Counted from the stretch's first letter, positions 18,622-27,345 are shown. The stretch: 64,000 bases of DNA from Caldilineaceae bacterium (GCA_026645575.1 JAPKMW010000047.1:11814-75813); one strand, 5' to 3'. Numbers and translations are program-made. The notes: generated by a model not told the origin, from the sequence alone.

Positions 18622-19599
18622 TTAGTCTAAGGTCATCGTCAATGTAGCCGAAACCTCATCCAACGCTTTGCGTACCTCTGCGTCCAGCGTCCAGCCGACG
18701 CCGCCCAACACATCGTTGAATTGCTCGACCGTATCAGCACCACTGATGGCAACGGTGACTTCCGGGTGGGACAGCACCCAGGCAACAGCCAGTTGGGCTG
18801 GTGTTTTGCCCAGTTCGCCGGCTAGGCGATGCACGGTGCTGATCACTTCGCCCACATCGCCGGCCATTGCTTTGGCAAACCAATCTTTGCGCCGTGTCGC
18901 CCAGAGCGAACCGGCAGGCGCTGGTTGACCAGGCTTATACGCGCCACTCAACAACCCAACCGCCAGCGGACTGTAGGCCATGTACCCTAGCTTGACTTCG
19001 CGCACCAGGCCAAACATCTCCTGCTCGACACGGCGGTTGAGCAGGCTGTAGGGATTCTGCACACACATAAAGGGCGTAGCGTTGATGCTGTCAGCAATCC
19101 ACAGCGCGCGACAGACCTGCCAGGCGGCATAGTTACAACAGCCGATATAGCGCACCTTACCACTGCGCACAAGATCGTCCAGGGCGCGAATGGTCTCTTC
19201 TTGGGGGACGGTGGGGTCATAGACATGCACCAGATAGACATCAATGTGGTCGGTTTCCAGCCGTTTGAGCGAATTTTCCACTTCGCGCATGATGTGCAGG
19301 CGGGACAAGCCGACGTCATTCGGCCCTTTGCCCAGCGCCCCCGCCACCTTGGAGGTGATGACGACATCATCGCGTTTGCCTTTCAAGGCGCGACCCAAGA
19401 CAATTTCCGATTGGCCGATGTGGGCGCGATCATCCATGGTGCCGTAGATGTTGGCGCAATCGATCAAATTCACGCCTTGGTCAATGGCATATTCGATCAT
19501 GCGTTGGGCGGCAGCCGCATCCCCTTGGCCGCGTAAGCCCAAGCCGAGTGCTAAGGGGCTGACCTTGACGCCGGCCGCGCCAAAATTGACATAATTCAT
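18622..19599 (-). CDS. Aldo/keto reductase
   Basis: An NADPH-dependent oxidoreductase of the aldo/keto reductase superfamily, 325 residues, TIM barrel. The catalytic tetrad can be placed: Asp and Tyr in NLIDCANIYG (about 44-53), Lys in VVITSKVAG (about 84), His in VYLVHVYDP (about 125). The C-terminal coenzyme part VAISGADTVEQFNDVL is also typical. Resembles the group often annotated as L-glyceraldehyde-3-phosphate or sugar reductases; the substrate cannot be assigned. It stands alone between palindromes. Confidence 0.88.
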   Translation of the reverse strand: MNYVNFGAAGVKVSPLALGLGLRGQGDAAAAQRMIEYAIDQGVNLIDCANIYGTMDDRAHIGQSEIVLGRALKGKRDDVVITSKVAGALGKGPNDVGLSRLHIMREVENSLKRLETDHIDVYLVHVYDPTVPQEETIRALDDLVRSGKVRYIGCCNYAAWQVCRALWIADSINATPFMCVQNPYSLLNRRVEQEMFGLVREVKLGYMAYSPLAVGLLSGAYKPGQPAPAGSLWATRRKDWFAKAMAGDVGEVISTVHRLAGELGKTPAQLAVAWVLSHPEVTVAISGADTVEQFNDVLGGVGWTLDAEVRKALDEVSATLTMTLD

Positions 19600-19649
19600 G
19601 GTTTCCTCCTGAAATGATCGAGAAGCATTTGGTTTCTGCCTGACAAGCC

Positions 19650-19712
19650 CCCGCTCGTAGCCGGTCCGTGACCGACGATGAGGACGCCGGTCACGGACCG
19701 GCTACGAGCGGG
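19650..19712. repeat. 25-bp perfect inverted repeat with GTCCGTGAC core
   Basis: The arms at 19650-19674 and 19688-19712 are perfect complements around a 13-nt loop. They contain CGGTCCGTGACCG and CGGTCACGGACCG, the core also seen at 16802-16858 and, in variant form, at 5617-5669 and 6426-6483. It lies between divergent genes (aldo/keto reductase and fur). Confidence 0.85.
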
Positions 19713-19722
19713 AGAGCGGTTG

Positions 19723-19751
19723 TTGTAAAATTGTCTAAGTTGGTGTAAACT
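19723..19751 (+). promoter_or_regulatory. Promoter of the Fur-family gene, probably giving a leaderless mRNA
   Basis: TTGTAA (19723-19728) and TAAACT (19746-19751) are 17 bp apart. The usual start 6-8 nt beyond the -10 falls at or next to the A of the ATG (19758). Confidence 0.5.
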
Positions 19752-19757
19752 GGGGGC

Positions 19758-20216
19758 ATGAGCAAAGGAACTTCCTTTATCGAGCGTCTGCGTGACGCTG
19801 GCTACAAAATTACGCCACCGCGCCTGGCTGTCCTAGAAGTGATCGAGCAAGAGGGTGAACATCTGGACCCGGCGCAGATTTTGCGGCGCGCCCAGAGCAT
19901 TCACCCGGCCATCGGTCGCGCCACGGTCTATCGCACGCTCGAACTGCTCACCCAGCTTAACATTGTGCGCCCTATCTATGTTGGTGAACATGGCCCGACC
20001 TATATTCGCGCCGAAGGGGGCCACCATCACCTGGTTTGCTCCACCTGCGGCATTGTCATCGACTTCGACCAGTGCATGGCTGGCGACATGATGCGCGACC
20101 TCACCGACCGCTTCGGCTTCCAAATTCAGAGCCATCTGCTTGAGTTTTATGGCGTCTGTGCCAATTGCCAAGATCCTGTGTATAAAAAGGAAGAGATTGA
20201 GAGATTGAGAGATTGA
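19758..20216 (+). CDS. Fur-family metal-dependent transcriptional regulator
   Basis: A 152-residue winged-helix repressor of the Fur/PerR/Zur family. The DNA-binding half runs through GYKITPPRLAVLEVIEQ and GRATVYRTLELL (about 50-61). The metal-binding half has GGHHHLVCSTCG (about 91-102) and a second CANC pair (about 136), the structural zinc site. Which metal or signal it senses cannot be decided by eye. The last eight codons (EEIERLRD and stop) lie in a GATTGAGAGATT palindromic repeat (20192-20255), so the native C-terminus may have been replaced or extended by the repeat. Confidence 0.9.
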   Translation: MSKGTSFIERLRDAGYKITPPRLAVLEVIEQEGEHLDPAQILRRAQSIHPAIGRATVYRTLELLTQLNIVRPIYVGEHGPTYIRAEGGHHHLVCSTCGIVIDFDQCMAGDMMRDLTDRFGFQIQSHLLEFYGVCANCQDPVYKKEEIERLRD

Positions 20217-20255
20217 GAGATGGCTGCAATGCCAGCTACGAATCTCTCAATCTCT
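20192..20255. repeat. GATTGAGAGATT palindrome at the end of the Fur-family gene
   Basis: AGAGATTGAGAGATT (20192-20206) and further tandem GAGATT units pair with AATCTCTCAATCTCT (20241-20255). It overlaps the end of the upstream coding sequence and separates two convergent genes. Related copies are at 20744-20810, 41076-41126 and 62440-62492. Confidence 0.8.
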
Positions 20256-20726
20256 TTATCTCTTATTCTCCTCTTCCTCCGGCAACTCAACCTCCACCAT
20301 CACTTTCCCGGCGGCGGCGGCTTCCAGTGAAGCAGGCACAGGCTGGCCTTCGGCGTCGAGTTCGACGTTGAAAATGGTGGCAAACTTGGGGGCGACTTGC
20401 AAGTGTTGTCCAAAGAGTTCAAGGACATCCTCTTTGTCTTCGTAGGCTTGGGCAAAGGTTTCAATCGTTTTGCCCCGCAGGACGATCTTCACCGGCGCGC
20501 CACCGCGCAGGTTGCGCCACCAAGTGCGATGGGCATGACTCAAGACCGAAAGCACATCACCGTCGCGCACATAGTTGACCGGCGTCGTGTATTGCTGCCC
20601 CGTCTTGCGTCCCGTGACGGTGATCAGCATAATATCATTGCTGGCGACCCCATGCCAGGGAGAACGCAACATCCATTTTATCAATAGGTTGCCGATGATC
20701 AGCGATAGTTTTTTTTGTTTTGCCAT
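20256..20726 (-). CDS. Deazaflavin (F420)-dependent nitroreductase-type protein (DUF385)
   Basis: A 156-residue split-barrel protein of the DUF385/F420H2-dependent quinone reductase family. The signature LITVTGRKTGQQYTTPVNYV (about 34-53) and the WWRNLRGG segment (about 69-76) are the conserved cofactor-proximal parts. Members in Mycobacterium use F420; many Chloroflexota members have unproven cofactors. The last 15 residues are Glu-rich. It lies between two copies of the GATTGAGAGATT palindrome. Confidence 0.85.
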   Translation of the reverse strand: MAKQKKLSLIIGNLLIKWMLRSPWHGVASNDIMLITVTGRKTGQQYTTPVNYVRDGDVLSVLSHAHRTWWRNLRGGAPVKIVLRGKTIETFAQAYEDKEDVLELFGQHLQVAPKFATIFNVELDAEGQPVPASLEAAAAGKVMVEVELPEEEENKR

Positions 20727-20743
20727 AGTGAATTCATTAAATA

Positions 20744-20810
20744 GAGATTGAGAGATAAAGAGATTGAGAGATTGTGTCGCGTGTCCCTAATCTCTTTATC
20801 TCTCAATCTC
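20744..20810. repeat. 22-bp GATTGAGAGAT hairpin
   Basis: The arms at 20744-20765 and 20789-20810 are perfectly complementary. It has the same building block as at 20192, here as GAGATTGAGAGATAAAGAGA. Located between the deacetylase stop and the DUF385 start. Confidence 0.8.
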
Positions 20811-20817
20811 CCTCAAC

Positions 20818-21672
20818 TTAAACAGGTTTTCCAGTGAGCCTTTGCCACTCCGCCGCATAGGTGGTCGCTTCCAGGCCCAATCCCTGGATATAGGCAAAGG
20901 TCAATTGTAACATTGTCATCGCCGGGTCAAAGCGGGCCAGCGACCAGGGGTGCCAGATAAGGGAGATGTAGGGTAAACCCAGTTCGACAGCACGATCAAT
21001 AAAGAGGCGGTTGACCGCAAACTCTTCCTCCGCTGTTTTGATGGGACGAAGCGGCACTGCTTCGGGGAAGGGCGATGGCCAGGCAACAATCCGGCGCGCT
21101 TGCACCGTCAAGTTGTGGGCCTTGAGGAGGTTTTCATGCCAGCCATGCCCCGGTAGTTCCCACAAATTCGGTTGGCCTTCGGCCGCGTAGGTGTAGGGTG
21201 GTTCCAACAGGGCCGGCACGGTATAATCCGGCCCCCAGAGGACAGAACTGACATAGCGAAACCCAACATCAGCGATCGTGCTGGTCAACCAGGGGTCGCC
21301 ACGCAGCCCTTCAGTAAAGCCGCAGCCGGGGCGCAGCCCCACACACTCACGTTGAAAGGTCTGCTCGATCCAGGCTTTGCCCTCGCGGATTTCCTGTAGG
21401 CGCGTCACCTGTTCTGGTGCGGGACCGCAAAAAGGGTGGTCACGCAGCATCTTGTGGGAATAGGTGTGTGAGGCAATCTCAAATTCAGGAACCTCTCCCA
21501 AAACTGCCCGGTATTCGGCCCCCTCTTCTTCCAGCCGTTTGCCGACAATAAAAAAGGTGCCGGGAACCCCAAATTGTTCATGGACAGCACGTATCTGGCG
21601 ACAGGCGGCCAGACAATCGTGCGCCTTTTCGGTATCATAGGCAGCGATATAGCGAGTCGTCATGATCCTCAT
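20818..21672 (-). CDS. Polysaccharide deacetylase family protein (NodB-like)
   Basis: A 284-residue carbohydrate esterase 4-type enzyme. FEIASHTYSHKMLRDHPFCG (about 76-95) supplies the His-x-x-x-His metal motif. An N-terminal YIAAYDTE has the catalytic Asp region, and WHPWS near 230 supplies a late His. There is no signal peptide, so it is probably cytosolic. A second ATG three codons in is an equally likely start. It is the last gene of the ABC sugar operon; a 26-bp palindrome lies between it and the aminotransferase gene. Probably acts on an N-acetylated sugar or glycoconjugate (inference). Confidence 0.8.
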   Translation of the reverse strand: MRIMTTRYIAAYDTEKAHDCLAACRQIRAVHEQFGVPGTFFIVGKRLEEEGAEYRAVLGEVPEFEIASHTYSHKMLRDHPFCGPAPEQVTRLQEIREGKAWIEQTFQRECVGLRPGCGFTEGLRGDPWLTSTIADVGFRYVSSVLWGPDYTVPALLEPPYTYAAEGQPNLWELPGHGWHENLLKAHNLTVQARRIVAWPSPFPEAVPLRPIKTAEEEFAVNRLFIDRAVELGLPYISLIWHPWSLARFDPAMTMLQLTFAYIQGLGLEATTYAAEWQRLTGKPV

Positions 21673-21698
21673 CCATCATCATTGATGATATAGGGTTA

Positions 21699-21761
21699 AA
21701 ACGGTAGTAAAGACTTTAGTCTTTCGCAGCTTAACAAAGACTAAAGTCTTTACTACCGTTT
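21699..21761. repeat. 26-bp perfect hairpin of the GTAGTAAAGACTTTAGTCTTT family
   Basis: The arms at 21699-21724 and 21736-21761 are perfect complements around an 11-nt loop; the 3' arm touches the aminotransferase stop codon. AAAGACTTTAGTCTTT is itself nearly self-complementary, so the arms can also fold separately. The same 21-mer recurs three times at 58956-59064 inside a coding sequence. Confidence 0.9.
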
Positions 21762-23140
21762 CAAAGCCAAGGTGTTGCGGTTGCGTCGGCGGTACAGTAG
21801 GCCGTCAAGACTTTGTTGATACCGGCGGCGATGTGATCACAATCTTCCGGTGCGTACCACTGGTTCAACCCAATCGAGATATTGCGGTTGTAGAGATCAT
21901 CCGCCACCGGGCATTGACCTTTATGGTATTCCACATGGCCATCGCGTTCTTGATAGATGGGCTGGTCAAAGGGCTGATCGCTCGGCATGGTGCCACCCTT
22001 GAGCGTAATCGGGAACATGTCGGCGTAGACGTGCCAATCGGGTCGCGGTTTTTCACCACGCATGCCACAGCGGATGCCTTCGGCGTTTAGCGCTTTGATA
22101 ATCTGTTCCCCCAGCGTATAGCTTGCCGGGAAGAAGCGGAGCAGATAGCCGATTTCACCGTCAACATCATTTAATTTCTGCGGTGTGATCTCACGGAAGG
22201 GCTTCAACTGTTGTAGAATCCGCATTTTGACAGCGTGAAAGCGTCCCACAATCGCGTCTAGCTTGCCCAATTGCACCACATCTACCGCCGCTTCCAATTC
22301 GGACATGCGATAGTTGACGCCATTGAACAATTCCCCTTCATAGCGGGGCGGCGCAAAGCGATCTGGGCGCCAGAGACCGCCCGCTTCGGCAAATTGGTTG
22401 GCCCGTTCCCAAAGCCGTTGATCATTGGTGATGACCAGACCACCTTCGCCGCCGCCGATAATCTTATAGGCCGAGATGCTAAAACAGCCTAGATCGCCCC
22501 AAGTGCCAACATAGCGCCCGTCGACCTTGCCACCTGGTGACTGCGCACAATCCTCAATCACTTTGAGGTTGTACTGGCGGGCGACTGCCAGGATCGGTTC
22601 CATATTACAGACGCTGCCCATGACGTGGGTCGGCGCGATGGCGACGGTGCGCGAAGTAATCAATTGTTCGATCTTGGTCGGGTCGATGCCCAGCGATTCA
22701 TCGACATCGCAGAAGATCGGCACGCCTTTGGCGGCGACCACCATGCCGGCGGTAGCGTAAAAGCCGATGGCCGGGACGATCACCTCGGTTCCCGGCCCAA
22801 CACCGGCGGCGATAAAGGCGCAATGGAGCGCCGCGGTGCCGGAGCTGACGCCCAGCGCATACTTCACGCCAAAAAGTTCACGCGCTAACGCTTCAAAGGC
22901 GACGCCTTTGGTCTGTGGCGGATGGGCGGTTGCATAACGGGCCAGATTTGGCCCGTTGCCCCAATCTTCAGCAATCACAGCCTGGTGAATGCGGTCGAGC
23001 GTTGGTTGGGAGAAACCGAACCGCTCGGCTAGGGACATAAATTCTTCAACGCCGATTTTCGGCTGTGATCGGCCCACCATACTGGGGAAGGCTGGCGGAC
23101 CGCCATGGAGGGCGAGGGTTTGGTCACGGTTGGTGGTCAT
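21761..23140 (-). CDS. DegT/DnrJ/EryC1-type PLP-dependent sugar aminotransferase
   Basis: A fold-type I PLP enzyme of the sugar aminotransferase family, 459 residues from the chosen ATG. GVSSGTAALHCAF (about 97-109) binds phosphate, IEDCAQSPGG holds the PLP-contacting Asp, and SISAYKIIGGGEGG has the Schiff-base lysine (about 225). MSELEAAVDVVQL is also a family mark. An upstream in-frame start would add 25 residues, but the ATG at 23140 overlaps the methyltransferase stop by 4 bp (ATGA), arguing for coupling and this start. It probably aminates a keto-sugar or keto-inositol linked to the sugar imported by the same operon (inference). Confidence 0.88.
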   Translation of the reverse strand: MTTNRDQTLALHGGPPAFPSMVGRSQPKIGVEEFMSLAERFGFSQPTLDRIHQAVIAEDWGNGPNLARYATAHPPQTKGVAFEALARELFGVKYALGVSSGTAALHCAFIAAGVGPGTEVIVPAIGFYATAGMVVAAKGVPIFCDVDESLGIDPTKIEQLITSRTVAIAPTHVMGSVCNMEPILAVARQYNLKVIEDCAQSPGGKVDGRYVGTWGDLGCFSISAYKIIGGGEGGLVITNDQRLWERANQFAEAGGLWRPDRFAPPRYEGELFNGVNYRMSELEAAVDVVQLGKLDAIVGRFHAVKMRILQQLKPFREITPQKLNDVDGEIGYLLRFFPASYTLGEQIIKALNAEGIRCGMRGEKPRPDWHVYADMFPITLKGGTMPSDQPFDQPIYQERDGHVEYHKGQCPVADDLYNRNISIGLNQWYAPEDCDHIAAGINKVLTAYCTADATATPWL

Positions 23141-23838
23141 GATCGTTGCCCCAATCCGTAGATAAAGTAGTTGATCGTTGTTTTCACTGTCATCTCGATC
23201 CCCGTGCTGCGACATTGCGCCGCCAGTGTAACTGGATCGAAGTAGTTTTTGACAATCTGAAAGGTGCGCCCGTCATTGAGTTTGCGCGTCATGATCTGTG
23301 AACCCACCGGCGGCAGATGTTGATCGACCGAGGTGGTGGTTGATTCACGCAGGTTGTCCACAAAGAAAACTTTGCCGCCCGGTCGTAATGACTTGGCAAC
23401 CGTGCGCCAGAAGTCATCCATCCGTTCCAACGGCACATGGGAGAGCCAGAAGCCAAAGCAGATCGCGTCGTATTGCCGGTCAGGTTGCCAAGTAAAGAGA
23501 TCGGCGAGAATGTAGGTGACGCGATCACTCTGTACACGCGCCCGGTTGAGGGCGATCATCTCCGGTGAAGCATCTACCGCCGTCACGGTGTTGGCGGTAG
23601 CCAGCAGCCGTTGTGTCCAGTTGCCGGTGCCGGGGGCCAGTTCCAATACGTCGCCAGTCATGTTTAACGCGTCAAAATCGGCCAACACTTCGTCAATCTC
23701 GGCAAACCAGAGGGCGTTGTGTTCCGGACCGCGATCATAGCGTCCCTGACGTTGCCACCATTCATCATACTCTGGGGCGCGGGCACGGTAGTAGTCGACC
23801 ATTTCGGTTAAAATGGGTTCGGGTACGGGTGAGTTCAT
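23137..23838 (-). CDS. SAM-dependent class I methyltransferase
   Basis: A 233-residue Rossmann-fold methyltransferase. Motif I is VLELAPGTGNWTQRL (about 63-77), motif II has AVDASPEM, and motif IV reads DAICFGFWLSHVP. The substrate cannot be inferred. It lies 18 bp after the second permease gene and overlaps the aminotransferase by 4 bp, so it is part of the sugar operon. Confidence 0.85.
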   Translation of the reverse strand: MNSPVPEPILTEMVDYYRARAPEYDEWWQRQGRYDRGPEHNALWFAEIDEVLADFDALNMTGDVLELAPGTGNWTQRLLATANTVTAVDASPEMIALNRARVQSDRVTYILADLFTWQPDRQYDAICFGFWLSHVPLERMDDFWRTVAKSLRPGGKVFFVDNLRESTTTSVDQHLPPVGSQIMTRKLNDGRTFQIVKNYFDPVTLAAQCRSTGIEMTVKTTINYFIYGLGQRS

Positions 23839-23856
23839 AGGTATTTTTCTCTATCG

Positions 23857-24720
23857 TTACTTGCCATACCCCATGCGCAACCCTTCCACGAAATAAGGCT
23901 GGAAGAGAATGTAGAGCACCAGCAGTGGAAGTACAGTTAACACCGAGCCAGCCATAATTAACCCGTATTCAGGATGATACTCACTCTGGACCGTCGCCAG
24001 CCCGACGACAAGGGTGCGCATGGTATTGGAGCGCAAGACAACCAGCGGCCAAAGAAAGGAATTCCAGGCATTGATAACAGTAAAAATACCAAGCGCGGCC
24101 ATGCCTGGTAGCGATAGCGGGATAATGATCGACCAAAAGATGCGTAGCTCGCTAGCGCCGTCAATTTTTGAGACTTCAATCAACTCGGACGGCAAACTGG
24201 AGATAAATTGGCGCATCATAAAAATGCCAAAGGGTGAGGCCAACGCCGGTAGAATCAAGGCCCAATAGGTGTTAAAAAGCTTCAAATAGTTGATCATCAA
24301 AAAGGCGGGAATCAGCGTGACGGCGCCTGGCACCATCATTGTTGCCAACATCAACGAAAAGAGAAAATGCTTGCCGTAAAATTCTTTTTTTGCAAAGATA
24401 TAACCAGCCAATGTATTTAGAAGCAGACTACCAACCGTAATGATCAGGGTGGTAAATAGGGTATTGAAGAACCAACGGGGAAAAAGGCCATTCTGGAAAT
24501 TAAAGATAATCTCCCAGTAGTTGCTCAAAGATGGGTTATCCGGCCACAACGTCGGCGGGTAAGTCATCATGGTAAATGACTGGGTGAGCGATGTCGAGAA
24601 CATAAAAAGAAAAGGGACAACCGTCGCAATGGAGATCAAGATCATCAAAAGATAACAGAAAGCCTGCCAGAGATAGGCGCCCCATTTAGCTTGCACCCCT
24701 GTGAAAGTAGCCAACATCAA
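23857..24720 (-). CDS. Sugar ABC transporter permease (MalG/UgpE type)
   Basis: A 287-residue integral membrane permease with about six transmembrane helices. The cytoplasmic EAA loop, which contacts the ATPase, is seen as LIEVSKIDGASELRIFWSII (about 178-197). A MalG-type C-terminal partner of the following gene in a CUT1 carbohydrate importer. No ATPase gene lies in the operon, so a shared MsmK/UgpC-type ATPase from elsewhere is expected. Confidence 0.93.
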   Translation of the reverse strand: MMLATFTGVQAKWGAYLWQAFCYLLMILISIATVVPFLFMFSTSLTQSFTMMTYPPTLWPDNPSLSNYWEIIFNFQNGLFPRWFFNTLFTTLIITVGSLLLNTLAGYIFAKKEFYGKHFLFSLMLATMMVPGAVTLIPAFLMINYLKLFNTYWALILPALASPFGIFMMRQFISSLPSELIEVSKIDGASELRIFWSIIIPLSLPGMAALGIFTVINAWNSFLWPLVVLRSNTMRTLVVGLATVQSEYHPEYGLIMAGSVLTVLPLLVLYILFQPYFVEGLRMGYGK

Positions 24721-24749
24721 AATGCTCCTTTTGTCTGCTGTTTGCTGAT

Positions 24750-25688
24750 CTAATATTCAATATCGCTACGGAAAAAACGCAACTGAATCAGTGACAGCAC
24801 CAAAATGATTAATAACAAGACAACACCCATTGTGCTGGCAAAACCGAGATTATCTGCTTCAAATGCCTGTTGATAGACATACCAACTCACAGTCGAGGTT
24901 GACCAGGCCGGCCCGCCCAACGTCAAAACATAGATGGGGTCGAAGAGCTGAAAGTTAAAGATGGTTGCCATGATAAAACAAAAACCGAGGGCAGGGCGTA
25001 ACAAGGGGATTGTAATGCTCCAAAGCAAGCGCAGACTGCGTGCGCCATCTATCCGCGCTGCTTCATAGAGTTCTTTGGGGATGGATTGCAAGGCTGCAAA
25101 CAGAATAATGACATAAAAGCCAAAGCCACGCCAGATCTCCATCATGACAATGGCCGGAATGGCCCAAAACGGACTGCCCAGCCAGTCGATCCGTTCAATG
25201 CCAAACCAACCGAGAAAGGCATTCAGCGGCCCAAAGTCACGACTGACAATGTAGGCCCAAATATTGGCTGCAATCACAATGGGGATAATCAGCGGGAAAT
25301 AGACCGTGCTGCGAAAGAACCCTTGCAGACGCGGCAGTTGCAGAATGATGAGCGCGACAATCAACGCGAGGACAATCACAATTGGAATCGTCAGCAGCGC
25401 ATACAGGGCTGTGTTTTTTAGGGTTAACAGGAAGATCGGGTGCTGTGCCGCTTTGAGATAGTTTTGCAGGCCGACAAAGGTGTGCTTGCCAAGAATCCCC
25501 CCCTTGGTAAGGGAGTAGTAGATGCTCCACACCATTGGCACAATCGAAAAACCAAAGATAATGAGCAAACTTGGGGAGAGCAACAGATACCAAAAGAATG
25601 ATTCGCGTAATTTTCGCCAACTGCGCCGCCGTGAGGGGCTGGTCGGTATCGTCCCCGCTGCCGTTCGGACTGTGGACGTAGCGCTCAT
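24750..25688 (-). CDS. Sugar ABC transporter permease (MalF/UgpA type)
   Basis: A 312-residue permease with an N-terminal cytosolic segment and about six helices. The EAA motif is LYEAARIDGARSLRLLWSIT (about 210-230). It pairs with the MalG-type permease 29 bp downstream. A 14-bp hairpin separates it from the binding-protein gene, a common arrangement that lets the binding protein be made in excess. Confidence 0.93.
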   Translation of the reverse strand: MSATSTVRTAAGTIPTSPSRRRSWRKLRESFFWYLLLSPSLLIIFGFSIVPMVWSIYYSLTKGGILGKHTFVGLQNYLKAAQHPIFLLTLKNTALYALLTIPIVIVLALIVALIILQLPRLQGFFRSTVYFPLIIPIVIAANIWAYIVSRDFGPLNAFLGWFGIERIDWLGSPFWAIPAIVMMEIWRGFGFYVIILFAALQSIPKELYEAARIDGARSLRLLWSITIPLLRPALGFCFIMATIFNFQLFDPIYVLTLGGPAWSTSTVSWYVYQQAFEADNLGFASTMGVVLLLIILVLSLIQLRFFRSDIEY

Positions 25689-25713
25689 CGTAACTCCCTT
25701 GTCAAAAAAGAAG

Positions 25714-25748
25714 TAGGAAGTAGGAAGGTTTCTGCTTCCTACTTCCTA
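25714..25748. repeat. 14-bp hairpin between binding-protein and permease genes
   Basis: TAGGAAGTAGGAAG (25714-25727) pairs with CTTCCTACTTCCTA (25735-25748). It could stabilise the upstream mRNA or attenuate the permeases; no U run is visible on the minus strand. Confidence 0.65.
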
Positions 25749-25757
25749 TTCCTTACC

Positions 25758-27071
25758 TTATTCGCCGTCCAAAATCGGGTTGATCAACTCTTCCGCCGAC
25801 TTGAGGGCATCAGCAGCGCTCTTTTGTCCGGTCATAATGGACTCGACTTCCTGTTGCATGATCGTGTTGGCTTCGAGCCAGCGGATGCTGATGGTTGTAC
25901 CGACACCCCAACCTTCACCCAACCAGGAAACCATCTTTGTCACGAGCGGATCAGCGTCGGGCAGGGGCGCAATGTTTTTCTTGAGCGGGAGCAGATCAAC
26001 GCCCTTCTGCACATATTCGACCTGAATTTCATCCGTACTCAAGAATTCGATCAACTTAAAGGCGCCAGCTTTTTCGGCTGACTGTTGAGCCATAAACATA
26101 AAGCCAATATTTGCCCAACTGGAATTTTTGCCATCATCCGTAAGCTTGAGCATGGGAATGGCGTCAAGTTCCAAATCAGGGGCTTCCGTCCGCCAGGCTG
26201 CCTTGATGTAGGAGGTTTCCTCAAATTTCATGCCGACCTTGCCTTGGTGGGCCGCAGCATCAAATTGATCCTTGGTAAAGCCAAGGGGCGTACTGGATTT
26301 GTCGCCAGCCACAATCTGTTCGTAGAAGGTCTCGAAGATCGCCACGCCCCCTTCGGTGTTAGCGGCAAACTTCGTCAAATCTTCATTCATAAAGGTAGCG
26401 CCGCCGTTCGCCAGCAGCGGAATGTAGTGAATCCAGCTTGAAAACTTATCCTGCATAGGCGCAATGCCATAGGTGCCTGCGGCAGAATCGGTGCAAGCCT
26501 TGGCTACATCGCGGAACTCTTGCCAATTGGTTGGCACGCTAACCCCTTTCTCCTTGAAAAGGTTGAGGTTGCAGATCCAGCCCTGCGCCACACCCAAGAA
26601 AGGAACACCCCAGGTTCTGCCCTTATAGGTCGCGCCATTCCAACCAGCTTCGGTGTAACTATCTTTCCAACCACTGATCTTGTCAGTCAAATCAGCGATC
26701 TGTTCATCGCTCACATACTTTGGATACCACTCATCAGGTAGGTAAAAAACATCGGGCGGCGAACCACCAGCAAAGGCGGCGGTGAACTGCTCGGTCACGT
26801 TGCCCCACGGTACAACTTGGTGATCAATGGTGATGCCGGCATTGGCATCAGTGAATTTCTTGAGCAAGGGCGGCCATAGTTCCGCCTCTTTTGCACTATG
26901 CGGCGGCTTCCAGAAGAGAATCGTTTCCCCTTCCGCCGCCGGCGCAGCCGCTTCACCGCTACCGGCACTGGGAGCCGCTGCCGGCGCTGCGCAAGCGGCC
27001 AACGCCGCTACGCCTAGCATTGCGGCGGAACTCTGTAAAAATTGACGACGTGAAAAGGTGTGACCGGACAT
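25758..27071 (-). CDS. Extracellular sugar-binding lipoprotein of an ABC importer
   Basis: A 437-residue family 1 solute-binding protein from the chosen ATG. The N-terminus combines a twin-arginine motif (SRRQFLQS) with a lipobox ending ALAAC (about 27), then an Ala/Ser linker. The mature part has the family pattern (VVPWGNVTEQFTAAFAGGSP, DVFYLPDEWYPKY, WANIGFMFMAQQS). A TTG six codons upstream is in frame, but AGGAG lies about 9 nt before the chosen ATG. The twin-arginine pair suggests Tat export of a folded lipoprotein. First gene of the operon; sugar ligand unknown. Confidence 0.92.
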   Translation of the reverse strand: MSGHTFSRRQFLQSSAAMLGVAALAACAAPAAAPSAGSGEAAAPAAEGETILFWKPPHSAKEAELWPPLLKKFTDANAGITIDHQVVPWGNVTEQFTAAFAGGSPPDVFYLPDEWYPKYVSDEQIADLTDKISGWKDSYTEAGWNGATYKGRTWGVPFLGVAQGWICNLNLFKEKGVSVPTNWQEFRDVAKACTDSAAGTYGIAPMQDKFSSWIHYIPLLANGGATFMNEDLTKFAANTEGGVAIFETFYEQIVAGDKSSTPLGFTKDQFDAAAHQGKVGMKFEETSYIKAAWRTEAPDLELDAIPMLKLTDDGKNSSWANIGFMFMAQQSAEKAGAFKLIEFLSTDEIQVEYVQKGVDLLPLKKNIAPLPDADPLVTKMVSWLGEGWGVGTTISIRWLEANTIMQQEVESIMTGQKSAADALKSAEELINPILDGE

Positions 27072-27174
27072 AAACATTCTCTCCTTCAAAAGTGGGTGAA
27101 AGAATAAGATGATGCAATAGTTATCAGGGTGTAACTATGTTGGGATTCAGGTCGCAAGCTCGGTTTGATCAGCG

Positions 27175-27225
27175 TCCTGGGTGCAGCGTTGTCTGAGCTT
27201 GTCGAAGGCAACGCTGCACCCAGGA
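27175..27225. repeat. 17-bp perfect hairpin with TGAGCTTGTCGAA loop
   Basis: The arms at 27175-27191 and 27209-27225 enclose a loop that contains TGAGCTTGTCGAA, as at 5671-5729. It lies upstream of the sugar operon. Confidence 0.8.
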
Positions 27226-27345
27226 TAAGTCGTGTAGAATTATATGACCAATCGGCCTGGGCGTCAAACGAGTTAGGCGCTTCCTGGCCGGCCTTGTCGG
27301 GGTGTAGCCGGGTGGCGCCGCTGCTCAACACCTGGTTGGTCTCAC

